A DNA stretch of 64,000 nucleotides from Paraburkholderia rhynchosiae (GTDB lineage: Bacteria > Pseudomonadota > Gammaproteobacteria > Burkholderiales > Burkholderiaceae): the NCBI RefSeq assembly GCF_002879865.1, contig NZ_PNXY01000001.1, positions 186,001-250,000 of the forward strand. Reading direction: 5' to 3'. A program made the translations under genes and the position numbers. Below the pieces are notes generated by a model. The model saw nothing but the letters and a program-made list of their open reading frames with translations, made no database searches and had not been told where the DNA came from. This document shows, one piece after another, positions 38,660 through 47,613 of this stretch. Each line of letters starts with the position of its first letter. The stretch's first letter is position 1.

Positions 38660-39326
38660 ACTCACGGCGCTGCTGCACCTTGCGTCGCCGGCGCTGCCGA
38701 TTGGCGCGTTCAGCTACTCACAGGGTCTTGAAGCGGCGATCGAAGCGCGGCTGATCACCGACGCCGATTCGGCGCGTGACTGGATCGCAAACGGTCTCAC
38801 CGATGTGCTCGCGCATGGCGAACTGCCGTTCCTCGCGCATCAGATGGAGCGCTGGCGCACGCACGACGCCGCCTCTCTCGCCCAAGCCAACAGCGAATTC
38901 CTCGCGAGCCGCGAGTCGGCCGAATTGCGGCGCGAAACCGAACAGATGGGCTGGTCGCTGCGGCAATTGTGCGAGTCGCTCGAATGGGGCGACGCGGCGC
39001 GGCGCGCAACGCTTGCGTCGATGACGCCGCTCGCGCAACCCACGGCTTTCGCCTTTGCCGCTTATGCACACGACGCAGCTATCGACGCCGCTCTCGCCGC
39101 CTATGCATTCAGTTGGGTGGAGAACCAGGCCGCCGCCGCATTGAAAGCCGTTCCACTGGGGCAGGTTGCGGGGCAACGCATCATCGTCGCGTTACGCGAG
39201 CCGATCGATGCGGCAGTAACGCGCGCCTTGGCCACGTCGCCCGAAAACATCAACACCTTCGCGCCGCAACTCGGCATTCTGTCGGCGCGTCACGAGTCGC
39301 AGTATTCGCGGCTCTTTCGCTCATAA
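38646..39326 (+). CDS. ureF: Urease accessory protein UreF
   Basis: Nickel-insertion complex component, 226 residues, all-helical. [25 protein letters not shown] at the start and [19 protein letters not shown] are family signatures; the C-terminus [24 protein letters not shown] is typical. The start lies inside the His-rich end of ureE, implying translational coupling. Confidence 0.95.
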   Translation: MRIAELTALLHLASPALPIGAFSYSQGLEAAIEARLITDADSARDWIANGLTDVLAHGELPFLAHQMERWRTHDAASLAQANSEFLASRESAELRRETEQMGWSLRQLCESLEWGDAARRATLASMTPLAQPTAFAFAAYAHDAAIDAALAAYAFSWVENQAAAALKAVPLGQVAGQRIIVALREPIDAAVTRALATSPENINTFAPQLGILSARHESQYSRLFRS

Positions 39327-39337
39327 CACGATCCATC

Positions 39338-39991
39338 ATGAACGCACCTCATCACCCTGCTCACTCGTCCGTCCGCACGAAAAAACTGCCGCCACTGCGT
39401 GTGGGCGTCGGCGGCCCGGTTGGCTCGGGCAAGACCACGCTGCTCGAAATGCTCTGCAAGGCGATGCGCGAACAGTACGACCTCGTCGCCATCACCAACG
39501 ACATCTACACGAAAGAAGACCAGCGTCTGCTGACGGTGGCGGGCGCATTGCCGGCCGAGCGGATCATGGGCGTCGAGACGGGTGGCTGTCCGCACACCGC
39601 GATTCGCGAGGACGCGTCGATCAACCTCGAAGCGGTCGACCGCATGCTCACGCGCTTTCCGGATGCGGACATCGTCTTTATCGAATCGGGCGGCGATAAC
39701 CTGGCGGCGACCTTCAGTCCGGAACTATCGGACCTGACCATTTACGTAATCGACGTGGCCGGTGGCGAAAAGATTCCGCGCAAGGGCGGCCCGGGCATCA
39801 CGAAGTCGGACCTGCTCGTGATCAACAAGACGGACCTCGCGCCGATGGTCGGCGCGAACCTCGACGTGATGGCGTCGGACGCGAAAAAGATGCGCGGCGA
39901 GCGGCCCTTTGTGATGTGCAATCTGAAGGCGCTCGACGGGTTGGATGAGGTGGTGCGGTTTATCGAGCGCAAGGGGTTGTTGAAGGTTTGA
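39338..39991 (+). CDS. ureG: Urease accessory GTPase UreG
   Basis: SIMIBI-class GTPase that powers nickel loading; 217 residues from the ATG at 39338. P-loop [15 protein letters not shown], metal motif in [14 protein letters not shown] (Cys-Pro-His), then [17 protein letters not shown] and [15 protein letters not shown] (NKxD). Last gene of the urease operon; the minus-strand LPS genes converge on it. Confidence 0.97.
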   Translation: MNAPHHPAHSSVRTKKLPPLRVGVGGPVGSGKTTLLEMLCKAMREQYDLVAITNDIYTKEDQRLLTVAGALPAERIMGVETGGCPHTAIREDASINLEAVDRMLTRFPDADIVFIESGGDNLAATFSPELSDLTIYVIDVAGGEKIPRKGGPGITKSDLLVINKTDLAPMVGANLDVMASDAKKMRGERPFVMCNLKALDGLDEVVRFIERKGLLKV

Positions 39992-40014
39992 GGGCTGAGG
40001 CGCCCTTCGACAAC

Positions 40015-40200
40015 TCACTCGCCCGGATGGCACTCCACGAGAAACGCCATCATGTCGGTGGCGTCGGGACCGACATCCGGTGTATAGCGCGTTTCTTCGC
40101 CTTCACCACGGAACATGCCCCACTCGAGCGCTTCATTGCGCGCCACGATGCGATGCAGAAGGATATACGATTTACTCGCGAAGAAGCGCGCACGCCGCAG
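40015..40200 (-). CDS. Small open frame after waaA, possible remnant or non-ATG gene
   Basis: The minus strand is open for about 61 codons and reads LRRARFFASKSYILLHRIV and then ARNEALEWGMFRGEGEETRY before the stop. By eye about two thirds of third positions are G or C. There is no ATG near its 5' end; the first candidates are CTG at 40200 and a GTG 17 codons later. It follows waaA by 4 bases in the same direction. It may be a small unannotated gene or the degraded 3' end of one. No family recognised. Confidence 0.3.
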   Translation of the reverse strand: MRRARFFASKSYILLHRIVARNEALEWGMFRGEGEETRYTPDVGPDATDMMAFLVECHPGE

Positions 40201-40204
40201 TCCC

Positions 40205-41512
40205 TCACTCCGGCAATACCGCCATCAACACATCGACCGTGCGCGCGGTCGCGCCGCGATGGCGTGCGGCGAATGCCGACGCCGCGCCGCCCATTGCGAG
40301 CCGACGCGCCTTGTCGTTGAAGAGTTCGTGTAGCGCACGCGCCAGATCGGCCGGGTCCTGGACCTGCACGGCGGCACCCGCGGCAACCGCATCGGCCGTG
40401 GCCTGCGTGAAGTTGAACACGTGTGGCCCAATCAACACAGGGACGCCCACCGCACACGCTTCGATCAGATTCTGGCCACCGAGCGGCAACAGACTGCCGC
40501 CGATAAACGCCACGTCCGACGCGGCATAGTAAGCGCCCAGTTCGCCCATCGAATCGCCGAGCAGCACGTTCACGTCCGCGGGCAAAGCCGGCACGCCGCC
40601 GCTCGCGGCCGCCGACGCCACCTTTGCATCGGGCGCCCATGTAGAACGCCGCGCGAGCCGCAGCCCCGCTTTCTCCACGAGCGCCGCCACTTCGTTAAAA
40701 CGTTGCGGATGACGCGGCACGAGGATCAGCAGCGCGCCCTCGATGCCGAGCGCAGCGAACGCTTGCAGCACAAGTTCCTCTTCGCCTTCGCGCGTGCTCG
40801 CCGCGACCCACACTGGCCGCGCGCCGATTGCCGCGCGCCACGCATGACCGCGTGCCGCCAGTTCGGGCGGCGTGCTCATATCGAACTTCAGGTTGCCGAG
40901 CACCGCGACATTGCGCGCGCCAAGCGCGGTCAGTCGTTCTGCGTCAGATGGACTCTGCGCCAGCACGCGCGCGAAGCCGCCGAACACGTCTTTGGTCGCG
41001 CCGCCGAATTTCGCCGCGCGCTTATACGAGCGCGCCGACATCCGCGCATTGGTCAGCACCAGTTGAACATCCGCACGACGGCATTCGTCGATCAACGTCG
41101 GCCACACTTCGGTTTCCATCACCAGACCCAGCGACGGCCGCCACGCGCGCAGAAAACGCCGCACCGCGTGAGGCATGTCGTACGGCAGATAACTGCGCAA
41201 GACACGGTCGCCGAAAATCTCCTCGCCGGTTGCGCGGCCGCTCGGCGTCATGTGAGTCAGCAGAATGCGCGCGTCGGGACGCGCCTTGATCAGCGCGTCG
41301 ATCAGCGGTTGCGCGGCGCGCGTCTCGCCAACCGACACCGCATGCACCCAGATCAACGGCGCATTGTCTTCCGGCAGACGTCCGCGCGAATAACCGAAAC
41401 GCTCGCCGATATATTGACGATAGCCGCGCTCCTTGCGAGAACGGATCAAAAGACGCAGAACGGCGAGTGGCGCGACGATCCACCAGAGCGCGTTGTAGAT
41501 TGCCCTCAGCAT
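40205..41512 (-). CDS. waaA: Kdo transferase WaaA (KdtA)
   Basis: Adds 3-deoxy-manno-octulosonate from CMP-Kdo to lipid A precursor at the inner membrane; 435 residues, GT30. It begins with a membrane anchor (MLRAIYNALWWIVAPLAVLRLL), then WVHAVSVGETRAAQPLIDAL, RILLTHMTPSGR and YLPYDMPHAVRRFLR. The C-terminal half has GDSMGELGAYYAASDVAFIGGSLLPLGGQNLIEA, the donor-binding region. It is in the minus-strand LPS core group with kdoO and waaC. Confidence 0.95.
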   Translation of the reverse strand: MLRAIYNALWWIVAPLAVLRLLIRSRKERGYRQYIGERFGYSRGRLPEDNAPLIWVHAVSVGETRAAQPLIDALIKARPDARILLTHMTPSGRATGEEIFGDRVLRSYLPYDMPHAVRRFLRAWRPSLGLVMETEVWPTLIDECRRADVQLVLTNARMSARSYKRAAKFGGATKDVFGGFARVLAQSPSDAERLTALGARNVAVLGNLKFDMSTPPELAARGHAWRAAIGARPVWVAASTREGEEELVLQAFAALGIEGALLILVPRHPQRFNEVAALVEKAGLRLARRSTWAPDAKVASAAASGGVPALPADVNVLLGDSMGELGAYYAASDVAFIGGSLLPLGGQNLIEACAVGVPVLIGPHVFNFTQATADAVAAGAAVQVQDPADLARALHELFNDKARRLAMGGAASAFAARHRGATARTVDVLMAVLPE

Positions 41513-41579
41513 CGGCGCTCCGCATTGTCAAGCGCGCGACGAGAGAACCAGCCTCGCGAATCCAAACAAGCCGCGGCGC

Positions 41580-42464
41580 TCAAACCAGCGCCCTGCCCTT
41601 CAGGCGTTCAAGTATGCCGAGCGGCGCACACTCGGGCTGCACCATCGCCTTGACCGGCAGAAAGAAAGTCTGTTCGAGCATAAACTGGCCGGACATCACC
41701 GCGTGCGAGGTCTGATCGGAGAAACACACCCACACGCTGCCCGGCGGAAACGGCACGGTCTCCTGCGGGCTCGTCTTCTGATACTCGAGGTCGGCCTTCA
41801 TGCCGTCGTGCAGATTCAGCATCAGATGGTCGTACTCGCTGCGCAGCGATTTCGTCACGTGCAGCAGATTCAGCAGCCACGCGGCGCCCGGCATTTGCGG
41901 CTTGATGCGCGGCAGGAAGCGTTTGGCCATGTCCTCGAACGGTTCGCCGACACGCCATACGCGCGGCACGCCATTCGGATTGACGTTGGTGAAGACACGC
42001 AGAATGCGCTCGCCGTAATTCGGCCGCGACGGAAAGGCGTCGATGTGCAAGCGGCTATCGTCTTTGCGCCACGATGTTTGACGCGTTTCCACCTGATGCA
42101 GCCGCAGACTCGTGGGCGCGACGCGCAGCTTGCCGTTGTATTCGGGGAAGAGTTCATCGACCAGCGTGCGCGCATTGATCTGATAACGCGCGATCAACGC
42201 GCGCACCGCGGACTGCGTGACGGCGTCGCCAACCACGCCATGCAATGCGCCGCCATTGGGCTCCAGGCTGATGTTCTTGCGGTTCGGATCGGCCAGCGCG
42301 GGGTCGAGCAGCGCCTGCTCGCCGCCTTCGATAGCGAAGCGCAGGTTCGGGAAATACAGCACTTTGCCGCGTTCGACGCCGGCGAGCAGCGTCTCGCGCG
42401 GCACGGACAGATTGCGCCCGTGCCAGTCGGCGTTCGCTACTTCGATGATCTGGGTTTCGTTCAT
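41580..42464 (-). CDS. kdoO: Kdo 3-hydroxylase (KdoO), Fe(II)/2-oxoglutarate-type
   Basis: A 294-residue protein matching the KdoO family that hydroxylates Kdo to Ko in lipid A-core of Burkholderia, Yersinia and some other bacteria. Recognisable blocks are DWHGRNLSVPRETL, SLEPNGGALHGVVGD, the iron-site HxD in DSRLHIDAFPSRPNYGERIL, and the distal His in CFSDQTSHAVMSG. It lies between waaC and waaA, its expected partners. The frame opens earlier (42536) but the conserved start is the ATG at 42464. Confidence 0.88.
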   Translation of the reverse strand: MNETQIIEVANADWHGRNLSVPRETLLAGVERGKVLYFPNLRFAIEGGEQALLDPALADPNRKNISLEPNGGALHGVVGDAVTQSAVRALIARYQINARTLVDELFPEYNGKLRVAPTSLRLHQVETRQTSWRKDDSRLHIDAFPSRPNYGERILRVFTNVNPNGVPRVWRVGEPFEDMAKRFLPRIKPQMPGAAWLLNLLHVTKSLRSEYDHLMLNLHDGMKADLEYQKTSPQETVPFPPGSVWVCFSDQTSHAVMSGQFMLEQTFFLPVKAMVQPECAPLGILERLKGRALV

Positions 42465-42513
42465 GATCGCCCTTGAAAACGGATGAAGCGTAAGGCGAAG
42501 CGCGCCGGACGAA

Positions 42514-43515
42514 TTACAGCAGGCCGAAGCCGGCAAGCGCGGACTTCACCTGTTGCAGCGTGGGCGGTTGCCCGGCCGTGCCGAGATTGACGACGTTCGG
42601 CGACCAGTAGCCGCCGGTGCGCCATGCTGTGGCGAAATTGTACAACTCGACCGTCGGCCGCTTCAGCGCCGCCGCGATGTGAACTAGACCTGTGTCAACG
42701 CCGACCGTCGCGGCTGCGCCTTCGATCAGACCGACCACCGCGGGCAAGGACAGCTTGGGCGGCACGATGGCGGCCGCGCCGAATTCCTTCGCAAGACGCT
42801 CGCTCGTCGCGCGCTCGGCCTCGCTGCCCCAAGGCAATACGATCGATGCGCCGCGCCGTACGAGCGACTGCCCGAGCTCGATCCACGCGGTGTCGGGCCA
42901 TTGCTTGTCGGCGCGCGAGGTCGCGTGCACGAACACGACGTAAGGCACCGGAAGATTCAGATTGGCCGCCGACAACGCCAACGCCGCGCGCCCGGTATCG
43001 ATGCCGAAGTCGATTTCGTCGGTGGCTTGCGGCTGCGGGTCGTTCAGCGCAGCGGCCACCAGTTGCCGCGTGCGTTCGACCACATGCGTGCGCGGCTCGA
43101 TCGGCACGCGCTTGTCGTAGAAGAAACGCACGGGCCATTCGAAGCCGGCGCCATCGGTACGATTCGCGAGGCCGACAAGCGGCCCGCGCGCCATGCTCGC
43201 GACCCATGCGGTCTTGATCAGCCCCTGGCAGTCGATCACCAGATCGTAGTTCCCGGCGGCGAGCGCACGGCGGAACGCGCCGATCTCGCGCCAGTTGTCG
43301 GCCGACAGAATGCGCTTGCGCCAGCGCCGCAGCGACACGGGAATCGCGCGCCGCACGCCGCCGACCAGTTCGACGAGCCCCACGAAGCTTTCCTCGACGA
43401 GCCAGTCGATCTGAGCCTCGGGATGGCGGCGCCGGATGTCGGCGATCACCGGCATGTTGTGAACGACGTCGCCCAGTGACGACACCCTCACGATCAATAT
43501 CTTTTGCACGCTCAA
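42514..43515 (-). CDS. waaC: Heptosyltransferase I (WaaC)
   Basis: Transfers the first heptose to Kdo of the LPS inner core; 333 residues, GT9. N-terminal KILIVRVSSLGDVVHNMPVIADIRRRHPEAQIDWLVEE is diagnostic for WaaC; the donor site lies near FVHATSRADKQWP and ATVGVDTGLVHIAAALKRPTVEL. First gene of the minus-strand waaC-kdoO-waaA group, with gaps of 49 and 67 bases. Confidence 0.95.
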   Translation of the reverse strand: MSVQKILIVRVSSLGDVVHNMPVIADIRRRHPEAQIDWLVEESFVGLVELVGGVRRAIPVSLRRWRKRILSADNWREIGAFRRALAAGNYDLVIDCQGLIKTAWVASMARGPLVGLANRTDGAGFEWPVRFFYDKRVPIEPRTHVVERTRQLVAAALNDPQPQATDEIDFGIDTGRAALALSAANLNLPVPYVVFVHATSRADKQWPDTAWIELGQSLVRRGASIVLPWGSEAERATSERLAKEFGAAAIVPPKLSLPAVVGLIEGAAATVGVDTGLVHIAAALKRPTVELYNFATAWRTGGYWSPNVVNLGTAGQPPTLQQVKSALAGFGLL

Positions 43516-43558
43516 GAGTGGGAAAACCGGTTATCCGGCCCGAAGATGCGTTGGAAGA

Positions 43559-43701
43559 GCCCCCACCTGCCGCTTCGCGCCAGCCCCCCGAGGGGGTGAG
43601 AAAACTTGGGACGGCCCGGCGTTTTAATAACAGCGCCCCCACCTGTCGCTTCGCGCCAGCCCCCCGAGGGGGTGAGAAAACTTGGGACGGCCCGGCGTTT
43701 T
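43559..43701. repeat. Two direct 67-bp repeats upstream of waaC
   Basis: Positions 43559-43625 and 43635-43701 are 67-base copies with one difference seen (CCTGCCGC against CCTGTCGC), at a period of 76. Each contains the GC hairpin CCCCC-GA-GGGGG and ends in GGCGTTTT. They occupy much of the 294-base gap between waaC and the phosphohexomutase gene. They look like a mobile or multiplied intergenic element rather than coding sequence. Confidence 0.85.
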
Positions 43702-43745
43702 CTCATGAGGACGGCAATTCTAGCGCGACACAGCCAATTGGCATG

Positions 43746-43783
43746 AAAAAACGCGGCGCGGTAAGTGAAACCCGCGCCGCGTT
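43746..43783 (-). terminator. Rho-independent terminator of the phosphohexomutase gene
   Basis: The 12-base arms AACGCGGCGCGG (43750-43761) and CCGCGCCGCGTT (43772-43783) pair perfectly around a 10-base loop. On the minus strand they are followed by six T. It ends transcription 27 bases after the phosphohexomutase stop and so separates that gene from waaC. Confidence 0.88.
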
Positions 43784-43809
43784 CGGAACGATGGCCGCCG
43801 TTCGAGCGT

Positions 43810-45204
43810 CTAGAACGGCAGTTTCGCGTCGGCCTTCTCCGCGAGAATCACACGGCGGAAGTCTTCCTGGATGCGCTTGAGCGCCGCGTCGTTATCGGCT
43901 TCGAAACGCATCACCACGACCGGCGTTGTATTCGACGAACGCGCAAGGCCGAAGCCGTCCGGATATTCGACACGCAGGCCGTCGATCTTCACGACATCGT
44001 CCGCGCCGGTGAACTTCGCGTTCTGCTGCAAGCGCGCGATCAGTTCGAAGTTCTCGCCTTCTTCAAGCTTCAGTTGCAGCTCGGGCGTGGAGTGGGAGTT
44101 CGGCAGCGAGTTCAGCAGCTTGCTCGGGTCTTCCACACGCGTGAGGATTTCGAGCAGGCGCGCTCCCGTATAGAGGCCGTCGTCGAAACCGTACCAGCGA
44201 TCCTTGAAGAACACGTGGCCGCTCATTTCGCCCGCGAGCGGCGCACCGGTTTCGCGCAGCTTCGCCTTCACGAGCGAGTGACCGGTCTTCCACATGAGCG
44301 GCTCGCCGCCCTTGTCCTTCACCCACTTCGCGAGGTTGCGCGTGCACTTCACGTCATAAATGATCTGCGCGCCCTTGTTGCGCGAGAGCACTTCTTCGGC
44401 GAACAGCATCAGTTGGCGGTCCGGATAAATAATCTGTCCGTCTTTAGTGACTACACCGAGACGGTCGCCGTCGCCGTCAAATGCGAAGCCGATTTCCGCG
44501 TCCGTTTCCTTCAGCGCGCGAATCACGTCCTGAAGATTTTCCGGGTGAGCCGGGTCCGGGTGATGATTCGGGAAATTGCCGTCGATCTCCGTGAACAGTT
44601 CGACCAGTTCGCAACCGAGCTTCTTGAAGAGCTTCGGCGCGAGCCCGCCGGCGACGCCGTTGCCGGTATCCACCACGATCTTGATCGGGCGCGTGAGCTT
44701 GACGTCGCTCGCAATGCGTTCGAGATACGCATCAGCAATATCGTACTCAGCGTAGGTGCCGCTGCCTTCGGAGAAGTTTTCGTCGACGATGCGCTGATGC
44801 AGCGCGAGAATCTGCTCGCCATAAATAGCCGCGCCACGCAGCACCATCTTGAAGCCGTTGTAATCCGGCGGATTATGACTACCCGTCACGACGATGCACG
44901 AATCGACGCGACGTTCGCCGCCGTCGAGCTTCAACGGCACGCTCGCCGCGAAGTAACCGACCGGCGTGGGCACCATGCCGACATTGACCACGTCGACACC
45001 GGCCGCACGCAGGCCATCCGACAAGGCCTGGACCAGCTCGGGACCCGACAGGCGGCCGTCACGCGCGACCACCACGGCGTCGCCACCTTGTGCACGCACT
45101 TCGCTGCCGAACGCACGGCCAATCGAACGCGCTGCATCAGCATCGAGCGTCTTGCCGATCACACCGCGAATGTCATATGCCTTGAAAATAGATTTGGAGA
45201 TCAT
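43810..45204 (-). CDS. Phosphomannomutase/phosphoglucomutase (AlgC/ManB type)
   Basis: Interconverts hexose 1- and 6-phosphates for nucleotide-sugar synthesis; 464 residues. The active-site phosphoserine is in VVTGSHNPPDYNGFK, the metal loop in FAFDGDGDRLGVV, the sugar-binding loop in GEMSGHVFFKDRW, and the phosphate-binding loop in DGLRVEYPDGFGLARSSNTTP. The start SKSIFKAYDIRGVIG is typical. It supplies precursors for the surrounding LPS and polysaccharide genes. Confidence 0.94.
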   Translation of the reverse strand: MISKSIFKAYDIRGVIGKTLDADAARSIGRAFGSEVRAQGGDAVVVARDGRLSGPELVQALSDGLRAAGVDVVNVGMVPTPVGYFAASVPLKLDGGERRVDSCIVVTGSHNPPDYNGFKMVLRGAAIYGEQILALHQRIVDENFSEGSGTYAEYDIADAYLERIASDVKLTRPIKIVVDTGNGVAGGLAPKLFKKLGCELVELFTEIDGNFPNHHPDPAHPENLQDVIRALKETDAEIGFAFDGDGDRLGVVTKDGQIIYPDRQLMLFAEEVLSRNKGAQIIYDVKCTRNLAKWVKDKGGEPLMWKTGHSLVKAKLRETGAPLAGEMSGHVFFKDRWYGFDDGLYTGARLLEILTRVEDPSKLLNSLPNSHSTPELQLKLEEGENFELIARLQQNAKFTGADDVVKIDGLRVEYPDGFGLARSSNTTPVVVMRFEADNDAALKRIQEDFRRVILAEKADAKLPF

Positions 45205-45319
45205 GTTGGCTCACTTGCGTGCAATAGAAAATTTTGACCGGCACAGTCATGCGGAATCGGTAAATCATAGCGATCCGACATGATGCTGCGCCCTTGCCGG
45301 AAGCGATCCGGTTCCAACT

Positions 45320-45325
45320 TATAAT
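45320..45325 (+). promoter_or_regulatory. Consensus -10 box upstream of the flippase gene
   Basis: A perfect TATAAT lies in the divergent gap 45205-45452. The best -35-like string, TTGCCG (45294-45299), is 20 bases upstream, longer than ideal. A start near 45332 would leave a leader of about 120 bases. Confidence 0.35.
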
Positions 45326-45452
45326 TGCGCTTTTCGGACCAGCCTGGTAACGCCATTCTAATGCTTAGACGCCCTCCATTTGTAAAGTTGCCGCCGCGAC
45401 GGCCGGCCGGGTGGGCAGACTCGCGTCAACGGAATTGGCGAGCGCTCACCGG

Positions 45453-46715
45453 ATGCTGACGCTCAAACGCTTCGCCAATCCGGACGTCACACGCGCCTTC
45501 ACGAATATTGTCTGGCTCGGCCTCGAACGGCTCACCCAAATCGGCGTGGCCATCGTGATCAGCGGCATACTCGCGCGTTATTTCGGGCCCGACACGTTCG
45601 GTAAATGGCAATACGCCAATACGCTGCTGCTCGTGCTCTCGCCCATCACCTGGGTATGCGGCGCGGAAATCCTGGTGCCCACCATCGTCGAGCGATCGCC
45701 CGCGCAACTCGGCACCGTGCTCGGCAGCGCCTTCACGCTGCGCTTTTCGGTGTCGGTGGCGGCGTTGCTGCTCACGTGGCTCGGCATTGCGCTCAATTTC
45801 TTCGATCCACTGGTCGGCGCGATGCTCGCGGGTCTCGCCGTCACGATGCTGTTTCGCGAACCGTTCGTCGGCGTGATCAACGCGTGGCTGCAAAGCATGA
45901 CGTACAGCAAGCCGCAATTGCTGACGAGCATGAGCACGGCGGTGCTCAAAGCGGGCCTCGTCTATCTGCTCGTGCGCGCGGCCGCTGAACCCTCGCGCTT
46001 CGGCTGGCTGTGGGCGGTGGAGTCGGCGGCTATCGGCAGTGTACTGATCGTCTATTACATTCGTCGGCATGGCGGCAAGCTGGGCTGGCATCTCGACCGC
46101 TCGCTCTTCAAACACTTTGCGAGCGCGGGTACGGTGTTCTGGCTCGGCCTGATCTGTATGTACCTGTTCCTGAAACTGGATCGGCTCATGTTGGAGCGGG
46201 CTATTTCCTTTGCCGATCTCGGACGCTATTCCGCCGCGCAACAGTTGAACGAAAACTGGATCACGCTCGCGCTGATGTTGGCGCAGACCATCGCGCCCGC
46301 GTTTGTCTACCGTGTGCAGCAGGCCACGCACTTGCGCCGGAACATATGGCGCCTCACCGCGATGACCGCTGCATTGATGATCGCCGGCGCGATCGTGCTC
46401 GATGTGCTCGCGGGCTTTATCATCCGCAGCGTGTTCGGGCCGGGGTTCGAAGGCGCTATCGAAATTTTCCGGTGGGCCGTGTGGCTCTCCGTGCCTGCGG
46501 GCATCGAGGCTATCGGCAATCTCGTCGTGCTGAAATACCAGGCGAAGTTCGTGTTGCTATTCAAATGGCTGCTCGCGCTCGCGGTTGCATTCGTCGTCAA
46601 TCTGCTGGCGATTCCGCGGCTCGGCGCTTATGGTGCGCTCGTTGGCCTTGCATGCGGTTATCTCGCGGCGGCGTCAGTTAATCTTTATTACATTCGTTTC
46701 AAATTGCGCCCATGA
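45453..46715 (+). CDS. Wzx-type oligosaccharide flippase
   Basis: An integral membrane protein of about 420 residues with some twelve hydrophobic segments, expected to flip lipid-linked glycan units across the inner membrane. The N-terminus NIVWLGLERLTQIGVAIVISGILARYFGPDTFGKWQYA is characteristic of the MATE/MurJ/Wzx superfamily. The ATG at 45453 is preferred to an upstream in-frame start at 45411. It overlaps the following glycosyltransferase by 4 bases. Confidence 0.9.
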   Translation: MLTLKRFANPDVTRAFTNIVWLGLERLTQIGVAIVISGILARYFGPDTFGKWQYANTLLLVLSPITWVCGAEILVPTIVERSPAQLGTVLGSAFTLRFSVSVAALLLTWLGIALNFFDPLVGAMLAGLAVTMLFREPFVGVINAWLQSMTYSKPQLLTSMSTAVLKAGLVYLLVRAAAEPSRFGWLWAVESAAIGSVLIVYYIRRHGGKLGWHLDRSLFKHFASAGTVFWLGLICMYLFLKLDRLMLERAISFADLGRYSAAQQLNENWITLALMLAQTIAPAFVYRVQQATHLRRNIWRLTAMTAALMIAGAIVLDVLAGFIIRSVFGPGFEGAIEIFRWAVWLSVPAGIEAIGNLVVLKYQAKFVLLFKWLLALAVAFVVNLLAIPRLGAYGALVGLACGYLAAASVNLYYIRFKLRP

Positions 46716-47545
46716 CGCTTCCTGTCGTCGACACGCCGCCGCACTGCCTCGAGGACGTTGCAGTCCTGATGCCCGCCTACAACGGCCAGGCCGACGTCGA
46801 TCTGACGCTGGCGTCGTTCAACGAGAGTGCGCTGGTGCATGTGCTGATCGTCGATGACGGCAGCACGCCGCCTATCGTCGCGCCAACGCTCGCCAACATG
46901 CGGATCGAAGTGTTGCGCATGCCGAAGAACGGCGGCATCGAGCGCGCATTGCAAACCGGTATCGAAGCGCTCGCGCAGCGCGGCTTTCGCTATGCGGCGC
47001 GTATCGACGCGGGCGATCGCAGCGTGCCGCAACGGCTTGCGAAGCAGCGCGCGTTCATGGAAGCGCACCCGCAAGTGGCCGCGCTCGGCATGTGGACACA
47101 GGTGATCACGCGCGCCGGCGCGCCGCTTTTCATGCTGACGCCGCCCGCCGAACCTGCGGCGATCCGTCGACTGCGCTTCTTCCGCTCATGCCTCGCGCAT
47201 CCCTCGATGATGCTGCGTATCGACGCGGTACGCGCCGTCGGCAACTACCGCGCGAGGTATCCCTCCGCTGAAGACCTCGACCTGTTCGTACGCCTGATGG
47301 AGCGCTACGACTGCGCGAATCTGCCGGAACTGGGCCTCTATTACGAGCTGAACGAAGGCGGCATCAGCGCGACGAAGCGGCGCCGCCAGGTGCTGTCTAC
47401 GCTGCGGCTGCAACTGCGCTACTTCAACGTCGCCAATCCCTACGACTGGTTCGGCCTCGCCAAGAACCTGCTGCATCTGATCACGCCTTACCGCGCGTTG
47501 CAGCGGGTCAAACGCAGCCTGCTCGCGCCGCGCGCGAGTCATTGA
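46712..47545 (+). CDS. Family 2 glycosyltransferase
   Basis: A 277-residue GT-A enzyme. VAVLMPAYNGQADVDLTLASF is the nucleotide-binding start, VLIVDDGSTPPIV holds the first Asp pair and RIDAGDRSVPQRLAKQ a DxD-like site. The later part (AEDLDLFVRLMERYD) is the acceptor region. Start overlaps the flippase stop (ATGA). Sugar specificity cannot be read from sequence. Confidence 0.9.
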   Translation: MTLPVVDTPPHCLEDVAVLMPAYNGQADVDLTLASFNESALVHVLIVDDGSTPPIVAPTLANMRIEVLRMPKNGGIERALQTGIEALAQRGFRYAARIDAGDRSVPQRLAKQRAFMEAHPQVAALGMWTQVITRAGAPLFMLTPPAEPAAIRRLRFFRSCLAHPSMMLRIDAVRAVGNYRARYPSAEDLDLFVRLMERYDCANLPELGLYYELNEGGISATKRRRQVLSTLRLQLRYFNVANPYDWFGLAKNLLHLITPYRALQRVKRSLLAPRASH

Positions 47546-47613
47546 TGCGTCAGTGTCAGCGCCCATCGCTATCGTCCGTTCGCCCTTTCATTCACCGCCG
47601 AGTTCGTTCCCGC

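Noticed and set aside
43561..43706. Short open frames across the direct repeats on the minus strand.
   Set aside because: They owe their length to the GC-rich repeat units and carry no ribosome binding site or known product.
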